In this document: positions 1-9,041 of the stretch, piece by piece
Layout of the letters: each line of letters starts with the position of its first letter
Position numbering within the stretch: position 1 is the first letter of the stretch
Origin: Fuchsiella alkaliacetigena
GTDB lineage: Bacteria > Bacillota > Halanaerobiia > Halobacteroidales > Acetohalobiaceae
Assembly (NCBI RefSeq): GCF_023227765.1
Contig: NZ_JALKBZ010000001.1
Location: 1-64,000, forward strand
Direction of reading: 5' to 3'
DNA length: 64,000 bases
Notes under the pieces: model-generated
What the model saw: the letters and a program-made list of their open reading frames with translations, nothing else
The model's database searches: none
What the model was told of the DNA's origin: nothing
Program-made: the position numbers and the translations under genes

Positions 1-102
1 GTCTAGCTATTTTATGATTTATTTTAGCAATTTCTTTATTATCTAATTGGAAAAATTAGTTATGCGGAATGTGAGTTATTAACTAATTTTAAAATGAAAA
101 AC

Positions 103-131
103 CAGCTGTCTATATCTAAAATAAACAGCTG
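103..131 (-). terminator. Terminator of the six-gene operon
   Basis: Inverted repeat CAGCTGT / ACAGCTG (103-109 and 125-131). Read on the minus strand it is followed by GGTTTTTCATTTT. It lies just past the stop of the SUKH gene, so it closes the operon. A second 10-bp inverted repeat (AAAATTAGTT / AACTAATTTT, 52-61 and 81-90) sits beyond it. Confidence 0.7.
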
Positions 132-196
132 ATCTAATAATAATTTTATGAAGCAATTCTTATTCATAAAGCTATTATTAATATCTATTCTATAAT

Positions 197-646
197 TTAA
201 CTTTGCTGTTCTTCTGGATCATATAACTTAAATAGTAGCTCATTAAAACTATCGCAAATATGGCTTATAGCTCCTTCAGTCTCTTCATGATTCCAGAAAA
301 CTACCTCTGGATTTTTGGAATTATTACGATAATCAAAACAGATTAAGTTTCCAAAAGGATCATTGGCAAAAGGATAAACTAATTCAGGCAATCTATCTTT
401 CATTTTTTCATAAACATCAATTATATTTCCCTGCTCCTCCAAATTAAAATGTAATAAAGAGTTCATAACAGCTTCTTTACGCCCTTCAAAGTCATATACA
501 TCCGGTACTGGTTGAGCACCATTATTTTCTTTTACTATTTCTTTATAATTTGCTGGAAAAATCACACCAAACTTTTCTTCAACAGTTTTTATTATTTCTT
601 CACTTACACTTCCCTTATCAAACATCCACTCTATCTTTTCTCTCAT
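197..646 (-). CDS. SUKH (SMI1/KNR4-type) immunity protein
   Basis: 149 residues. The pattern resembles the SMI1/KNR4 (SUKH) superfamily: an N-terminal helix, then VEEKFGVIFPANYKEIVKEN near residues 22-41, a central acidic stretch, and the NDPFGNLICFDYR segment with the VVFWNHE strand near residues 95-120. In polymorphic toxin loci such proteins are usually the immunity partner that binds and neutralises a nuclease encoded just upstream. Here the upstream gene, 18 nt away, is exactly such a nuclease. It is the last gene of the six-gene minus-strand operon and is followed by a terminator. The family call is good; the pairing with this toxin is inferred from position. Confidence 0.82.
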   Translation of the reverse strand: MREKIEWMFDKGSVSEEIIKTVEEKFGVIFPANYKEIVKENNGAQPVPDVYDFEGRKEAVMNSLLHFNLEEQGNIIDVYEKMKDRLPELVYPFANDPFGNLICFDYRNNSKNPEVVFWNHEETEGAISHICDSFNELLFKLYDPEEQQS

Positions 647-664
647 TATTCACCAACCCCTTTA

Positions 665-1222
665 TTAATATCGATTTTGCTGCCCTCCACCCCAGATTGC
701 TCTACCACCAGTATGACCAGTCCCACCATGAACATCCGTTTTAACTAGTTCCATTACGCCCGGCTCTTCGCTATGATGCCAAGTATACCCTTCTGGAGTT
801 TTGCCATACTCTATTTGCTCAAGCTGTCTCTCGGTAAATTTTTCTTTAAATTCAGGATTATTTTTTATTTCTTGTGCTAATTTATTATTTGCTTCTTTAA
901 ATTGTGCTCTATCAGTCGCATTAAATAAATCCTGATCTAACTCCATTTGAAAGTCAGATTCAAATTCCGGAAAAACTCCCTTATAAACTCCATCATCTAA
1001 ATTAATTACCCTTTCTTTAAAGGGAACTTCAGTCTCAGGATGAATCTCACCCTTTAAATCTTCATTAATAGTATCCAAATTTTCAAAAGGTTTATTAGCT
1101 TCAGCAAAACTTTTAACTTCTTTCGGTTCTAAATCTTTTGCAAAATCAGGTACATCAGCTGAAACTTTATTTAGCCCCTCTTTTCCAAGTTCATTCATAG
1201 CTTTAGCAATTTGCTCAATCAT
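665..1222 (-). CDS. HNH/Endo VII-type nuclease toxin domain protein
   Basis: 185 residues. The C-terminus carries a WHH-type nuclease signature: GYTWHHSEEPG (W148, H149, H150), then VKTDVH (H165) and GHTGGRAIWGGG (H170). This matches the HNH/ENDO VII toxin nucleases (colicin DNase-like) found at the C-termini of polymorphic toxins. No signal peptide, LXG, WXG, RHS or PAAR domain is visible, so it looks like a toxin tip with a short N-terminal region rather than a full secreted effector. The start is ATG, with the Shine-Dalgarno sequence AAAGGGGG inside the end of the ATPase gene, whose stop is 2 nt upstream. This suggests translational coupling. A SUKH immunity gene follows. Predicted activity: DNA (possibly RNA) cleavage. 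Confidence 0.82.
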   Translation of the reverse strand: MIEQIAKAMNELGKEGLNKVSADVPDFAKDLEPKEVKSFAEANKPFENLDTINEDLKGEIHPETEVPFKERVINLDDGVYKGVFPEFESDFQMELDQDLFNATDRAQFKEANNKLAQEIKNNPEFKEKFTERQLEQIEYGKTPEGYTWHHSEEPGVMELVKTDVHGGTGHTGGRAIWGGGQQNRY

Positions 1223-1224
1223 AA

Positions 1225-4200
1225 CTATAACCCCCTTTCGACTTTCTCAATCCAAGTAAAATAAAAATCTTTAAAACCAGCATCTCGATGAGCTTTTTCA
1301 TTCAATAAATGTTTTACTAAATAGTCTTCTAACTTTTCATGCTCACTTAAATTAACATAGTTTCTTAATCCTTCTTTGAATTTATTAGTCCATTTAAAAT
1401 AGTCCATTTCACTTGAAGCAAAACGAGCCAGTCTCGAATAATCTATAAGCTCCCCCACTAGCCTCGATAAATTGTCAAACTTATCAGGACTCCATAATTC
1501 CATACTCCCTTTTTCCTGATATTGAACTAAATTATCAATGGTATCCTTTTTTATTTGAGGCTCAATATCAATTCCTAATAACCATTCCTTGATTTTTTCT
1601 ACATCTATTTTCTTTAGATCAAATCTTTCTTGATTATTTATTTTAGGCTTAAATAAAATCTTAATTAAGTCAGTTCTCATTTTTTCACCTTGCTTAAGAT
1701 TAGCCTCAAAGTCATAACTATATTCTAAGGGTTTACCACCTTGATACTCATCTATAGTACATAATACAGGGTCTAACCAATTATTTTGATAAATAGCTCC
1801 AACTCCTGTTTTTAACTTAGCTAATTCAATAATCTGTTCCTCATTTAAACCAGCAGCTTTGCCAACTAATTGACGATCTACCTCATCGGGAAGCCTTAAA
1901 ATTATTTTAGTATTTGTATTTTTAATCACTGCTTGATCTAATATATTTGGAGATTGATCCGCTATAATAAAACCTTCTCCATAACTTCTCATCTCAGCAA
2001 TAGCATTAGCAATCATTTCCACAGATTTTCCTTGTAAATTAGAACTCTCTTGATTTTGCTCTATTGAGGTTTTACGCAATAAGTTATGTGCTTCCTCCAA
2101 CACAGTTACGTGCTTTAACTTACTATTAGCTCTACTAGCATTAGCATACCTCACCTCATGAAGACGCATAAATAAAATCCCCATAAGTAATGATTTAGTT
2201 TCTACAGAACCAATTCTACTCAAATCTACAATACAGTTTTCATTAAATAGCTTATCCTTATCAATCTCATTTTCAGTAAAAATCCTACCAGTTAGACCAT
2301 TAGTTAAAGATCTAATTCTAGTAACTAAAGCACCCAGATAATTACTTTTCACTTCCTCAGAATAGGCTGATTCTTCAATTAATTTCGGTAAAATCTTTAA
2401 CACATCTCTAAAGCCTGGATATGTAATATCCGAGTTAAGACAAATCGAATTATCAAGATCCCACCCTTTCATTTCATATGCTCTCTCTACCCCTTCTTTT
2501 AATACCGCAGGCATTGCTGCATACATAGGCCAACAGGCATTAAATATTTCTATTAATCGATCAATATGTTCCAGAACATGAATATCTTCTGGAAATTTAA
2601 AGGGATTTATCTTAAAGAGTTCTGTATATTTAGGATTTGTTCCATATACATTTACATCTTCTCTACCTCCAAATACCTCTTTATATTCACCTTTAGCAGG
2701 TTCAATAACTAAAAATTTCTTTCTCTTCCTAGTCAACTCAGCCAATAATTTATAAATAGTATTTGATTTGCCAGAGCCAGTAGAACCAGTTATAAAGGTA
2801 TGCATAACTAAACTATCTATATCTATCTTAACCTCCGTACTTTCTGCCCTACCCATATGAAATATTTTTCCCAAACTAATAGACTCTTTACTTGCATTAC
2901 CATCATAAGTAATAATATTTCTTCCAAACTCAGCTGCTTCCATAACAGTAACTCCAGTAATTGATTTTACAGGCAATCCAAAATGAATTGTTAATTCTCT
3001 TCCACTTAATAAAGAGCCTGGAGTTACATAGGGTAAATCTAATTTATTATTTACATTTAGATCAACTAAAGGATGGTGAAATTTTTTAAGATAATTTTTG
3101 ACCTTTACTAGATTATCTTTATTATCATTATCCCAGCTATTAATATAGGCATCTTCTACTGAAGAGTTATCACCTCGCATCAATGCTTTAAATGTGCTAG
3201 CAGCAATTTTAGCAGTTTGATTATCCTCAGCTAAAAAATAGGCAGCACAATTCCACATGCCAAAATCTTTTGAAGTATCCAACCTTTCTAACTGTTCATC
3301 AATCTTTGCTAAAAAATTAGTTACTTTCTTGTTTTCTGAATTAATTTGCATCCCCTTTGAAAGACCTTTAGTTGCTGACTGTGAACTACTAACTTGTTCA
3401 CTTTCAGACCTTGAAACTCCCGTGGTTTCACTATTGCTTTCAGAATAAGAGCTACCTTCAGTCTCTTGACCTGCTATATTACTCATAATCTGCATTCCAA
3501 TTATAGCTCCAATCGGCCCTCCAGCTAAACCTCCTATACCAGCACCAGCTATAGTTGATAACAGATCTCCTTCCGTTTTAGATTTATTTTCAGTATAACT
3601 ATGAGTCTGAGTTATACTTCTATTAATCGTTTCAGTAAAACCCTTGGTAGATCCTCTAGCAAATGTTAGACTTTTATCTATTGTAAAGGTTAATTGATTT
3701 TCTGCAAAGGGACTTAACTGAGAATATAAAATTTCATAACCTGATTTTATCTCTGCAATCTGTTCTCTAGATACAGGATCAGCAATAAAGACTGCTGAAA
3801 ATTCTTCTCCCTGCATAGCATCAATCAATTTTTCAAGACCCTGTACAAACTTTTCCTTATCTTCATCCTTTAAGGAAGGAATTCCAGAAACTGAAGAGAT
3901 TTCTTTCTCCATAGTATTAAAATTTGACTCAGTAATGCCTTCTACTAAAGTTTCTATCTTATCAGAATTAACATTTTTAATCTCACTTCCCGGAAAATTA
4001 CCGTTAAAGCTATTTTCCAGAACCTCCTGAGCAATAGTAGGACTTCCATTTGCAAGAGTTCTTTTTATTCCTAGATATAATTTGCTCTTTTCTCCATCAC
4101 TATCAATCACCATTATTAGTGAAGCACCTACATCTTCTAGAGAGCTATAAATATTTGCTAACTTATCTAAATTATTTTCTTTTCTATCATAAACCAGCTT

Positions 4201-4371
4201 ATTAACTTTAAAAAATCTAAATGTTTCTTCTATTTCAAGCTCTTTTATGCTAGCTGGAACTTCTTTTACTTCATGATTTTCTAATTTATTCAAATAGCTT
4301 CCATTAACAAAATCACTTGCTATCTGATAGGCTTCAGTTAGCTCATCTTCTTTAAAAACTGGTTTTTCCAT
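1225..4371 (-). CDS. HerA/VirB4-like (DUF87) ATPase with glycine-zipper insert
   Basis: About 1048 residues from the ATG at 4371, which has GAGGAGG 8 nt upstream. A TTG at 4401 would add 10 residues but has no ribosome-binding site. Walker A is GSTGSGKSN (about 529-537), Walker B is TVLEEAH (about 756-762), then FIIADQSPN and ILRLPDEVDRQLVGKAAGL, the order seen in HerA/FtsK and VirB4-type motor ATPases. The N-terminal 270 residues are not recognised. A glycine-zipper-like stretch (IAGAGIGGLAGGPIGAIIG, about 274-292) could insert in a membrane, and a serine/glutamate-rich tract follows (about 305-335). The C-terminal 170 residues are charged and helical. It sits between a tail-anchored protein gene and a nuclease toxin gene. 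Likely role: a hexameric motor moving DNA or protein at the membrane. What it moves is unknown. Confidence 0.85.
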   Translation of the reverse strand: MEKPVFKEDELTEAYQIASDFVNGSYLNKLENHEVKEVPASIKELEIEETFRFFKVNKLVYDRKENNLDKLANIYSSLEDVGASLIMVIDSDGEKSKLYLGIKRTLANGSPTIAQEVLENSFNGNFPGSEIKNVNSDKIETLVEGITESNFNTMEKEISSVSGIPSLKDEDKEKFVQGLEKLIDAMQGEEFSAVFIADPVSREQIAEIKSGYEILYSQLSPFAENQLTFTIDKSLTFARGSTKGFTETINRSITQTHSYTENKSKTEGDLLSTIAGAGIGGLAGGPIGAIIGMQIMSNIAGQETEGSSYSESNSETTGVSRSESEQVSSSQSATKGLSKGMQINSENKKVTNFLAKIDEQLERLDTSKDFGMWNCAAYFLAEDNQTAKIAASTFKALMRGDNSSVEDAYINSWDNDNKDNLVKVKNYLKKFHHPLVDLNVNNKLDLPYVTPGSLLSGRELTIHFGLPVKSITGVTVMEAAEFGRNIITYDGNASKESISLGKIFHMGRAESTEVKIDIDSLVMHTFITGSTGSGKSNTIYKLLAELTRKRKKFLVIEPAKGEYKEVFGGREDVNVYGTNPKYTELFKINPFKFPEDIHVLEHIDRLIEIFNACWPMYAAMPAVLKEGVERAYEMKGWDLDNSICLNSDITYPGFRDVLKILPKLIEESAYSEEVKSNYLGALVTRIRSLTNGLTGRIFTENEIDKDKLFNENCIVDLSRIGSVETKSLLMGILFMRLHEVRYANASRANSKLKHVTVLEEAHNLLRKTSIEQNQESSNLQGKSVEMIANAIAEMRSYGEGFIIADQSPNILDQAVIKNTNTKIILRLPDEVDRQLVGKAAGLNEEQIIELAKLKTGVGAIYQNNWLDPVLCTIDEYQGGKPLEYSYDFEANLKQGEKMRTDLIKILFKPKINNQERFDLKKIDVEKIKEWLLGIDIEPQIKKDTIDNLVQYQEKGSMELWSPDKFDNLSRLVGELIDYSRLARFASSEMDYFKWTNKFKEGLRNYVNLSEHEKLEDYLVKHLLNEKAHRDAGFKDFYFTWIEKVERGL

Positions 4372-4421
4372 TTTTTCTTCCTCCTCTCTGTTATCAGACA
4401 ATTTATAGTTAGTTTCTGATT

Positions 4422-4889
4422 CTAACGAATTAATCTGATTATTACTATTATCAATATCAGAGTTGCTCCGATTATTGCTATTAACTTTTTTATATCAACC
4501 TCATTATTTTTAACGTAAACCTCTGGTTTTTTCCTAATATTTCTCTGTTTGCTTTGCTCATTTAATTCATCTCTATATACAAATCGACCAACTTCTAATA
4601 TGTGATTAAAGCGTTTCTTGGAAAAATTATTCATTAATTGTGCTCTTAATCGATTTAAATAATTCTTATCCCAGTCTTCTTTTTCTTTGAAAAGCCTACC
4701 ATCATGTTCCTGCCATAAATTCAAGTTCAGTTCAGTTGTCTTCTTTTCTATTCTTTTCAAATACGGTTGAACTTTCCCTTTAACATCTGCCGGATCTTTA
4801 CGTAAAAAATTAGCTAAAATATTTCTAATTCTAACTATATCTCTATCTTTAAATGCCGTTTTCAAATATTTATCTACTTTTGAAGTCAA
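4422..4889 (-). CDS. Small tail-anchored membrane protein of unknown function
   Basis: 155 residues, family not recognised. The first 130 residues are basic and helical, with many Lys/Arg and no signal peptide. The last 20 (LIAIIGATLILIIVIIRLI, about 136-154) form a single C-terminal membrane segment, so the protein is probably tail-anchored with a cytosolic body. The start is TTG, with AAAGGAG 9 nt upstream. It lies 17 nt after a dynamin-like GTPase gene and 50 nt before the ATPase start in the same operon. A reasonable guess is a membrane adaptor docking the GTPases or the ATPase. That is inference from position only. Confidence 0.6.
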   Translation of the reverse strand: MTSKVDKYLKTAFKDRDIVRIRNILANFLRKDPADVKGKVQPYLKRIEKKTTELNLNLWQEHDGRLFKEKEDWDKNYLNRLRAQLMNNFSKKRFNHILEVGRFVYRDELNEQSKQRNIRKKPEVYVKNNEVDIKKLIAIIGATLILIIVIIRLIR

Positions 4890-4906
4890 TTTTACTCACT
4901 CCTTTT

Positions 4907-7162
4907 TTAAATTTCTAATATACTATTAACTTTATTTGAAAAGTCATTAAGCCACTCTACCTTTTTTTTATCTTCTTTAATCTTATGTATAATTTCTTCT
5001 TTATCTTTAGATAAATCATTAATTTTTTCTAATTTATTATTTATTGTTTGATCTAATTTATCAATTAAATCTAGAAAATAATTCTTCAAACTCTCAACTT
5101 CTTCTTTTAAGTATATTTCTTTAGTTTTATTTATATTTTTCAAAAATTGATCAGTAACTTCGTTTTCAAATTCATCAAGTAGATTAGTTAAACTAACAAT
5201 TTCCTCTTTACCAAAGTACTGTTTACCAAGGAAAGAACGTACTTTTTCCCAAATACCTATTGGTTCCCTTTTTACTTCTCGTTCACGCTTATAACTAGAA
5301 ACTAACTCATTATTAGCAGGAAGATTAACTGTAAAGTAATCTAAATCATTCCATTGAAACTCTATTTCATCTTCATCAAGTTGAATCAAGTCTTCCAGAT
5401 GTTCTTTATAGCCTTTTATTAATTTATTACTCTCTTCAATTAAAATTTCTTCCCGCATTGTTTCTAAATCAGTATATATATCTGCCTCTAAATCACTTAT
5501 TTTTTCTTTTAACTTTTTTACAATTATATTTGCTTCAGAAGTTTTAATGTCTCCTTTATTTTTAAACTTATCTCTAATATCAGTTATCCTTTCTTCAATT
5601 TTAATTGTTGTTTCTTCAATTCTTTCATTTATTTCAACCTCAGAAATATTAAAATCATCAATTTTATCTCTTAATTCTCTTGCTTTCTCACCTTTATTTA
5701 TTTCTTCGTTTATCATATCAATCTTTTTAATTATTTTTTCTCTTAATGAATCATTCTCATTAATTTTATTCTGCAGCTCATCTTTCCACTGTTTAGCTTT
5801 AATAATCTTTAAAATAGGATTTATAGCATCTTGAATATTAAGCGGCAAAGTATATTTATCAAGATATTCATTAATAGCTACTTCAATACTCGGAATCCCA
5901 GAATGATAAAGTGCTTCTAGATAAGCATCTTCTTTTTTCTTAGCACTATTAATTTTCTCATAAAGATCTTCTTTTCTTAAATTACTCAACGGCGCATAAT
6001 TTATTAAATGCTTATCTTCTTCTCCATTAAAATAGTCACTCAAAGCTAAATTACGTTCTTGCATAAAGGTTAGTTCAGCACCATTAAATTTCATTCTAAT
6101 TAATTTCGCCAATTCAGCAGAAATAGGATATATATTCGGATTGTCTATACCATGATTTTTCAAGTGTTCTTTTGCATCTCTTATGTAATCACTAGTTCTT
6201 CCCCCACGCCCAACATCAATCATATCTATTTTATTAAGAGCAAAAATAAATCTATCTGTTGACTGTTTATCGTCCCTACTCATTTGTTCAGCTACTGCCT
6301 TTAAAAGGTTTGCATCATCATTTGTTCCTAAATTATTAGCATCTAAAATATATAGTACTACAGGCTTAGCTTCTTTTTTAATAACACGATAAGTTTTTTT
6401 CTTATGCTCTGGATTATTACTACTATTAGGCCCAGGTGTATCTATTATTTCCAGACTGGTTTTTTCTGAAGATATTAGTGGGATATCTCCTTCTAACTCA
6501 ATATAATCTACCTTTTCGTCTTCATTTAATTTTCGCATTTTTTCTAAATCTACATTACTAATTTCCTCCAATAAATTATCATCATTATCGAAAATTTTAC
6601 CCTTAAAACTACTTGCTTCATCATTATCCTTCAGTTTTACAATTGTAGCAGTACAGGCTCTATTCTCAGTTGGCATTAACTCTTGTCCTAATAAAGCATT
6701 AATCAAAGTTGACTTTCCGGCACTCATAGTAGCAATTACAGCCACTTCAAATTGAGAGTTAATAGCTTTTTCAAATTTCTTCTGTAAATCTGAACTCCTT
6801 AAGTCTTCAAAAGGACTACCTTGCATATAAGCAGCTAATTCCTTTAACTGATCAATTTTATCAATTTCTGAATCCCCTTCAATAGGTATATGTTCAACTA
6901 CAATATTCTTATTATAATTTTGATTATGATAATTACTTACTTCTTCTAAGTCAACAAAGTCAACATATCTTCCGTAAAATGAAATCTTAAATTGATCTCT
7001 ATTTAGTTCTGCTAAAAGCAACTCAACTAACTTATCTACCCATAACTGTAATCGCTCCTGTAAATAACATTGTAGCTTACTATCCTTTGCTGGCTCTTTA
7101 CCATCAATTTCAATCTCGGTCTCTACCTTATAAGGATTATACTTTATAAATACTTCTTTCAT
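4907..7162 (-). CDS. Dynamin-like GTPase, long form with coiled coils
   Basis: 751 residues. GTPase motifs are G1 ATMSAGKST (144-152), a G2 threonine near 171, G3 DTPGPNSS (241-248) and G4 NKID (310-313), the pattern of bacterial dynamin-like proteins (dynamin_N, LeoA/YjdA-like). About 140 residues precede the GTPase. The remainder (about 440-751) is Lys/Glu-rich and strongly coiled-coil, as expected for a dynamin stalk. A conserved NPEHKKKT segment follows G3. The ATG start overlaps the stop of the preceding short GTPase gene (ATGA), and AGGGAGG precedes it. Two GTPases in tandem are typical of bacterial dynamin pairs that remodel membranes together. The family call is strong; the role is inferred. 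Confidence 0.88.
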   Translation of the reverse strand: MKEVFIKYNPYKVETEIEIDGKEPAKDSKLQCYLQERLQLWVDKLVELLLAELNRDQFKISFYGRYVDFVDLEEVSNYHNQNYNKNIVVEHIPIEGDSEIDKIDQLKELAAYMQGSPFEDLRSSDLQKKFEKAINSQFEVAVIATMSAGKSTLINALLGQELMPTENRACTATIVKLKDNDEASSFKGKIFDNDDNLLEEISNVDLEKMRKLNEDEKVDYIELEGDIPLISSEKTSLEIIDTPGPNSSNNPEHKKKTYRVIKKEAKPVVLYILDANNLGTNDDANLLKAVAEQMSRDDKQSTDRFIFALNKIDMIDVGRGGRTSDYIRDAKEHLKNHGIDNPNIYPISAELAKLIRMKFNGAELTFMQERNLALSDYFNGEEDKHLINYAPLSNLRKEDLYEKINSAKKKEDAYLEALYHSGIPSIEVAINEYLDKYTLPLNIQDAINPILKIIKAKQWKDELQNKINENDSLREKIIKKIDMINEEINKGEKARELRDKIDDFNISEVEINERIEETTIKIEERITDIRDKFKNKGDIKTSEANIIVKKLKEKISDLEADIYTDLETMREEILIEESNKLIKGYKEHLEDLIQLDEDEIEFQWNDLDYFTVNLPANNELVSSYKREREVKREPIGIWEKVRSFLGKQYFGKEEIVSLTNLLDEFENEVTDQFLKNINKTKEIYLKEEVESLKNYFLDLIDKLDQTINNKLEKINDLSKDKEEIIHKIKEDKKKVEWLNDFSNKVNSILEI

Positions 7163-8667
7163 TGTTTATTCCTCCCTGATATATTTAAAGTCATTAATAA
7201 CTCTTGAATGCCAGTATTACTAAGTGCTTTTAAAATAGATTTACTTTTAAATTCTTCTTTTCCTACTCTTATAGTTTTATTTTCAACTCTTTCTATATCG
7301 AAAAATACTTCCCCCGGCATCTGTTTCATCAAATAATTACTTAGATTATAATCTTTACTATTAAAAATAGAATGTAAAAATCGAAAGTCCATTTCCTCTT
7401 TTTTAGATAAAGATTCTCCTGCTAATACGCTATTAAATAATTTAGCTACATAAGCTGAAGTAGGAATAATAATTGGATCGTTTATACCCGAATTCATTAA
7501 AAATTCTTTAGCTTCTTCTAAAATTACTTCTATACATTCTCCTGCTTCCAGGTCAAGTTTATCCAATTTATTTACTAAAAACTTAATATTATTTTTATTA
7601 AATTCCTTTTCAGCACAAATTTTAACTAAATCATTCAAAAATTCCTGATCATCATTAGTTGCTAACTGAGTAGCATCCAAAATATAAATTAATTCATCAA
7701 AATTTTCGTTCTTGATAGTTTCCTCTGTAATCTGTCTATGCTCTTTATAAGTACAACTATTTGAGCCAGGAGTATCTATAAAAATAATCTTCTTCTCTAA
7801 ATTATCTAATAAAGGAATACTACCTTCTAGATAGATAAAATCAATATTTTCATCTTCATTCCAAGATTCAACAGTCTGATTATCAATAACTGCTTTAATA
7901 GTTTTCTGACCTTCTTTATTTTGCGAATAACCAATAAAATTATCTAGATTAAAATTTTGAACAATTTTGATATGTTTAGAAGTACAGGATGAATTTTTTG
8001 CTGGGAGTAACTCCTTCCCTAATAAAGAATTAATCAGTGTAGATTTACCTGCATTCATAGTAGAAGATATTAATACTTTATATTCTTCTTTATTCCTTTC
8101 TTTTAAAGACTTCTCTACTTTATTATGAAAGTAATTTAACAGACTAAATTTACCTTTAGATAGCTTTTCTTCAAAAAACTTTCTAGCCGCTAATAAATCT
8201 CTAGAATAAAGCTTCTTTAAAAATTCAAGAATATTACTATAATCTTCATTTTTTATTTTAAGCTTTTCTTTAATCGAATAAATAAACTCTTTATTTTTTT
8301 CAAAGCACCCAAACAATAAGCTGAAGTAAATGATATCGGCTATTAAAAGATATTTATAATTCTTCAGATTAATATATAACCAGCCAAATTCAAAATGAAA
8401 TTTTGATAGCTTTTTCAGTCGGAGTTCAACTTCAGCTTTATCTTTAGACCAAGTAAGTCCAGAAACCTCATTGTAATCTTTAGGCTTTATCTTTAATTTC
8501 TCTAAATAAATATTAATTAAGTTCTCTGCATTACCTTTCAAGCTAAAATTTTTACTCAATATCAAGTAAATTATTGATAAATAATAGCATTTTAGTTTAT
8601 AACTTTCTTTAATCATAGGATGATGCTTAATATTTACTAACCAAAACCTATAATTATCTAAAAGCAT
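7159..8667 (-). CDS. Dynamin-like GTPase, short form with helical N-terminus
   Basis: 502 residues, first gene of the operon. G1 is STMNAGKST (202-210), G3 DTPGSNS (298-304) and G4 NKLD (366-369). The residues around these motifs (LINSLLGKELLPAKNSSCT, then YKEHRQITEETIK) parallel the longer neighbour, so the two are distant paralogues. The first 200 residues are helical. The segment YLLIADIIYFSLLFGCFEKN (about 106-125) resembles the second half of a TerB-like helical domain, a tentative reading. Unlike its partner it stops soon after the GTPase and lacks the long coiled-coil stalk. It probably acts as the second subunit of a heteromeric dynamin. ATG start with AAAAGGAG 13 nt upstream. Confidence 0.83.
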   Translation of the reverse strand: MLLDNYRFWLVNIKHHPMIKESYKLKCYYLSIIYLILSKNFSLKGNAENLINIYLEKLKIKPKDYNEVSGLTWSKDKAEVELRLKKLSKFHFEFGWLYINLKNYKYLLIADIIYFSLLFGCFEKNKEFIYSIKEKLKIKNEDYSNILEFLKKLYSRDLLAARKFFEEKLSKGKFSLLNYFHNKVEKSLKERNKEEYKVLISSTMNAGKSTLINSLLGKELLPAKNSSCTSKHIKIVQNFNLDNFIGYSQNKEGQKTIKAVIDNQTVESWNEDENIDFIYLEGSIPLLDNLEKKIIFIDTPGSNSCTYKEHRQITEETIKNENFDELIYILDATQLATNDDQEFLNDLVKICAEKEFNKNNIKFLVNKLDKLDLEAGECIEVILEEAKEFLMNSGINDPIIIPTSAYVAKLFNSVLAGESLSKKEEMDFRFLHSIFNSKDYNLSNYLMKQMPGEVFFDIERVENKTIRVGKEEFKSKSILKALSNTGIQELLMTLNISGRNKQ

Positions 8668-9041
8668 TATCTCTAAACAGCTCCTTTTCTAAAATTTTCA
8701 TAATCAATTCTAATTAAGTCTCTAAATTATTATCACGTAGTTACCTAGATAAAAATTCTCCTTAATAAATATAGGGATATTTTTACTTCTAATTTATTAA
8801 TAAATACACCATGAGACCCAATTTTTCCTTGTTAATTTCATATTGATCGCGAAAATTAGTCAATGGTTACTTTGAAGATATTTAATTTAATTTTAACATA
8901 AGAGCTTAGACATATATTGTCCTTGTAATAAAAAATCTAGCTAATAAAATCAAAGTTTTATCCAAACTTAGTCACTAAGAATACTAACTCCACGTCGCTT
9001 CAGAGCCCTACGTCTAATCACCTCTAAATCTAATAATATAA
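8668..9041 (-). other. Leader/intergenic region upstream of the six-gene operon
   Basis: 374 bp without a gene. On the minus strand it holds the promoter/operator-like module at 8894-8922. Nearer the gene there is a second possible promoter, TTGACT-17 bp-TGAAAT (8835-8863). A GC-richer patch at 8992-9015 (CACGTCGCTTCAGAG) resembles GCGTCGC-type fragments in the 30-kb and 59-kb repeat regions. I see no clear terminator for the WYL gene, so some read-through into the operon is possible. Confidence 0.5.
8894..8922 (-). promoter_or_regulatory. Promoter/operator-like module, copy 1
   Basis: On the minus strand the stretch starts GGACAATATATGTCTAAG and ends TATGTTA. It is identical at 24 of 29 positions to the module upstream of the diguanylate cyclase/WYL operon (11697-11725). 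It contains a dyad GACA-5-TGTC (8909-8921). AGGACA and TATGTT lie 17 bp apart, which fits a -35/-10 spacing. Probable control site of the six-gene operon, about 220 bp upstream of its first start codon. Confidence 0.6.

Noticed and set aside
665-1222. Homing or restriction HNH endonuclease
   Set aside because: The WHH-type tip with a downstream SUKH gene fits a toxin better, and there is no methylase or intron context.
1225-4371. Reading the ATPase as part of a conjugation (VirB4/T4SS) system
   Set aside because: No relaxase, VirD4, VirB6/8/9 or pilus genes nearby, and the neighbours are dynamins and a toxin pair.
8909-8921. Possible LexA (SOS) box
   Set aside because: The GACA-5-TGTC dyad lacks the GAAC-4-GTTC core of Gram-positive LexA sites.
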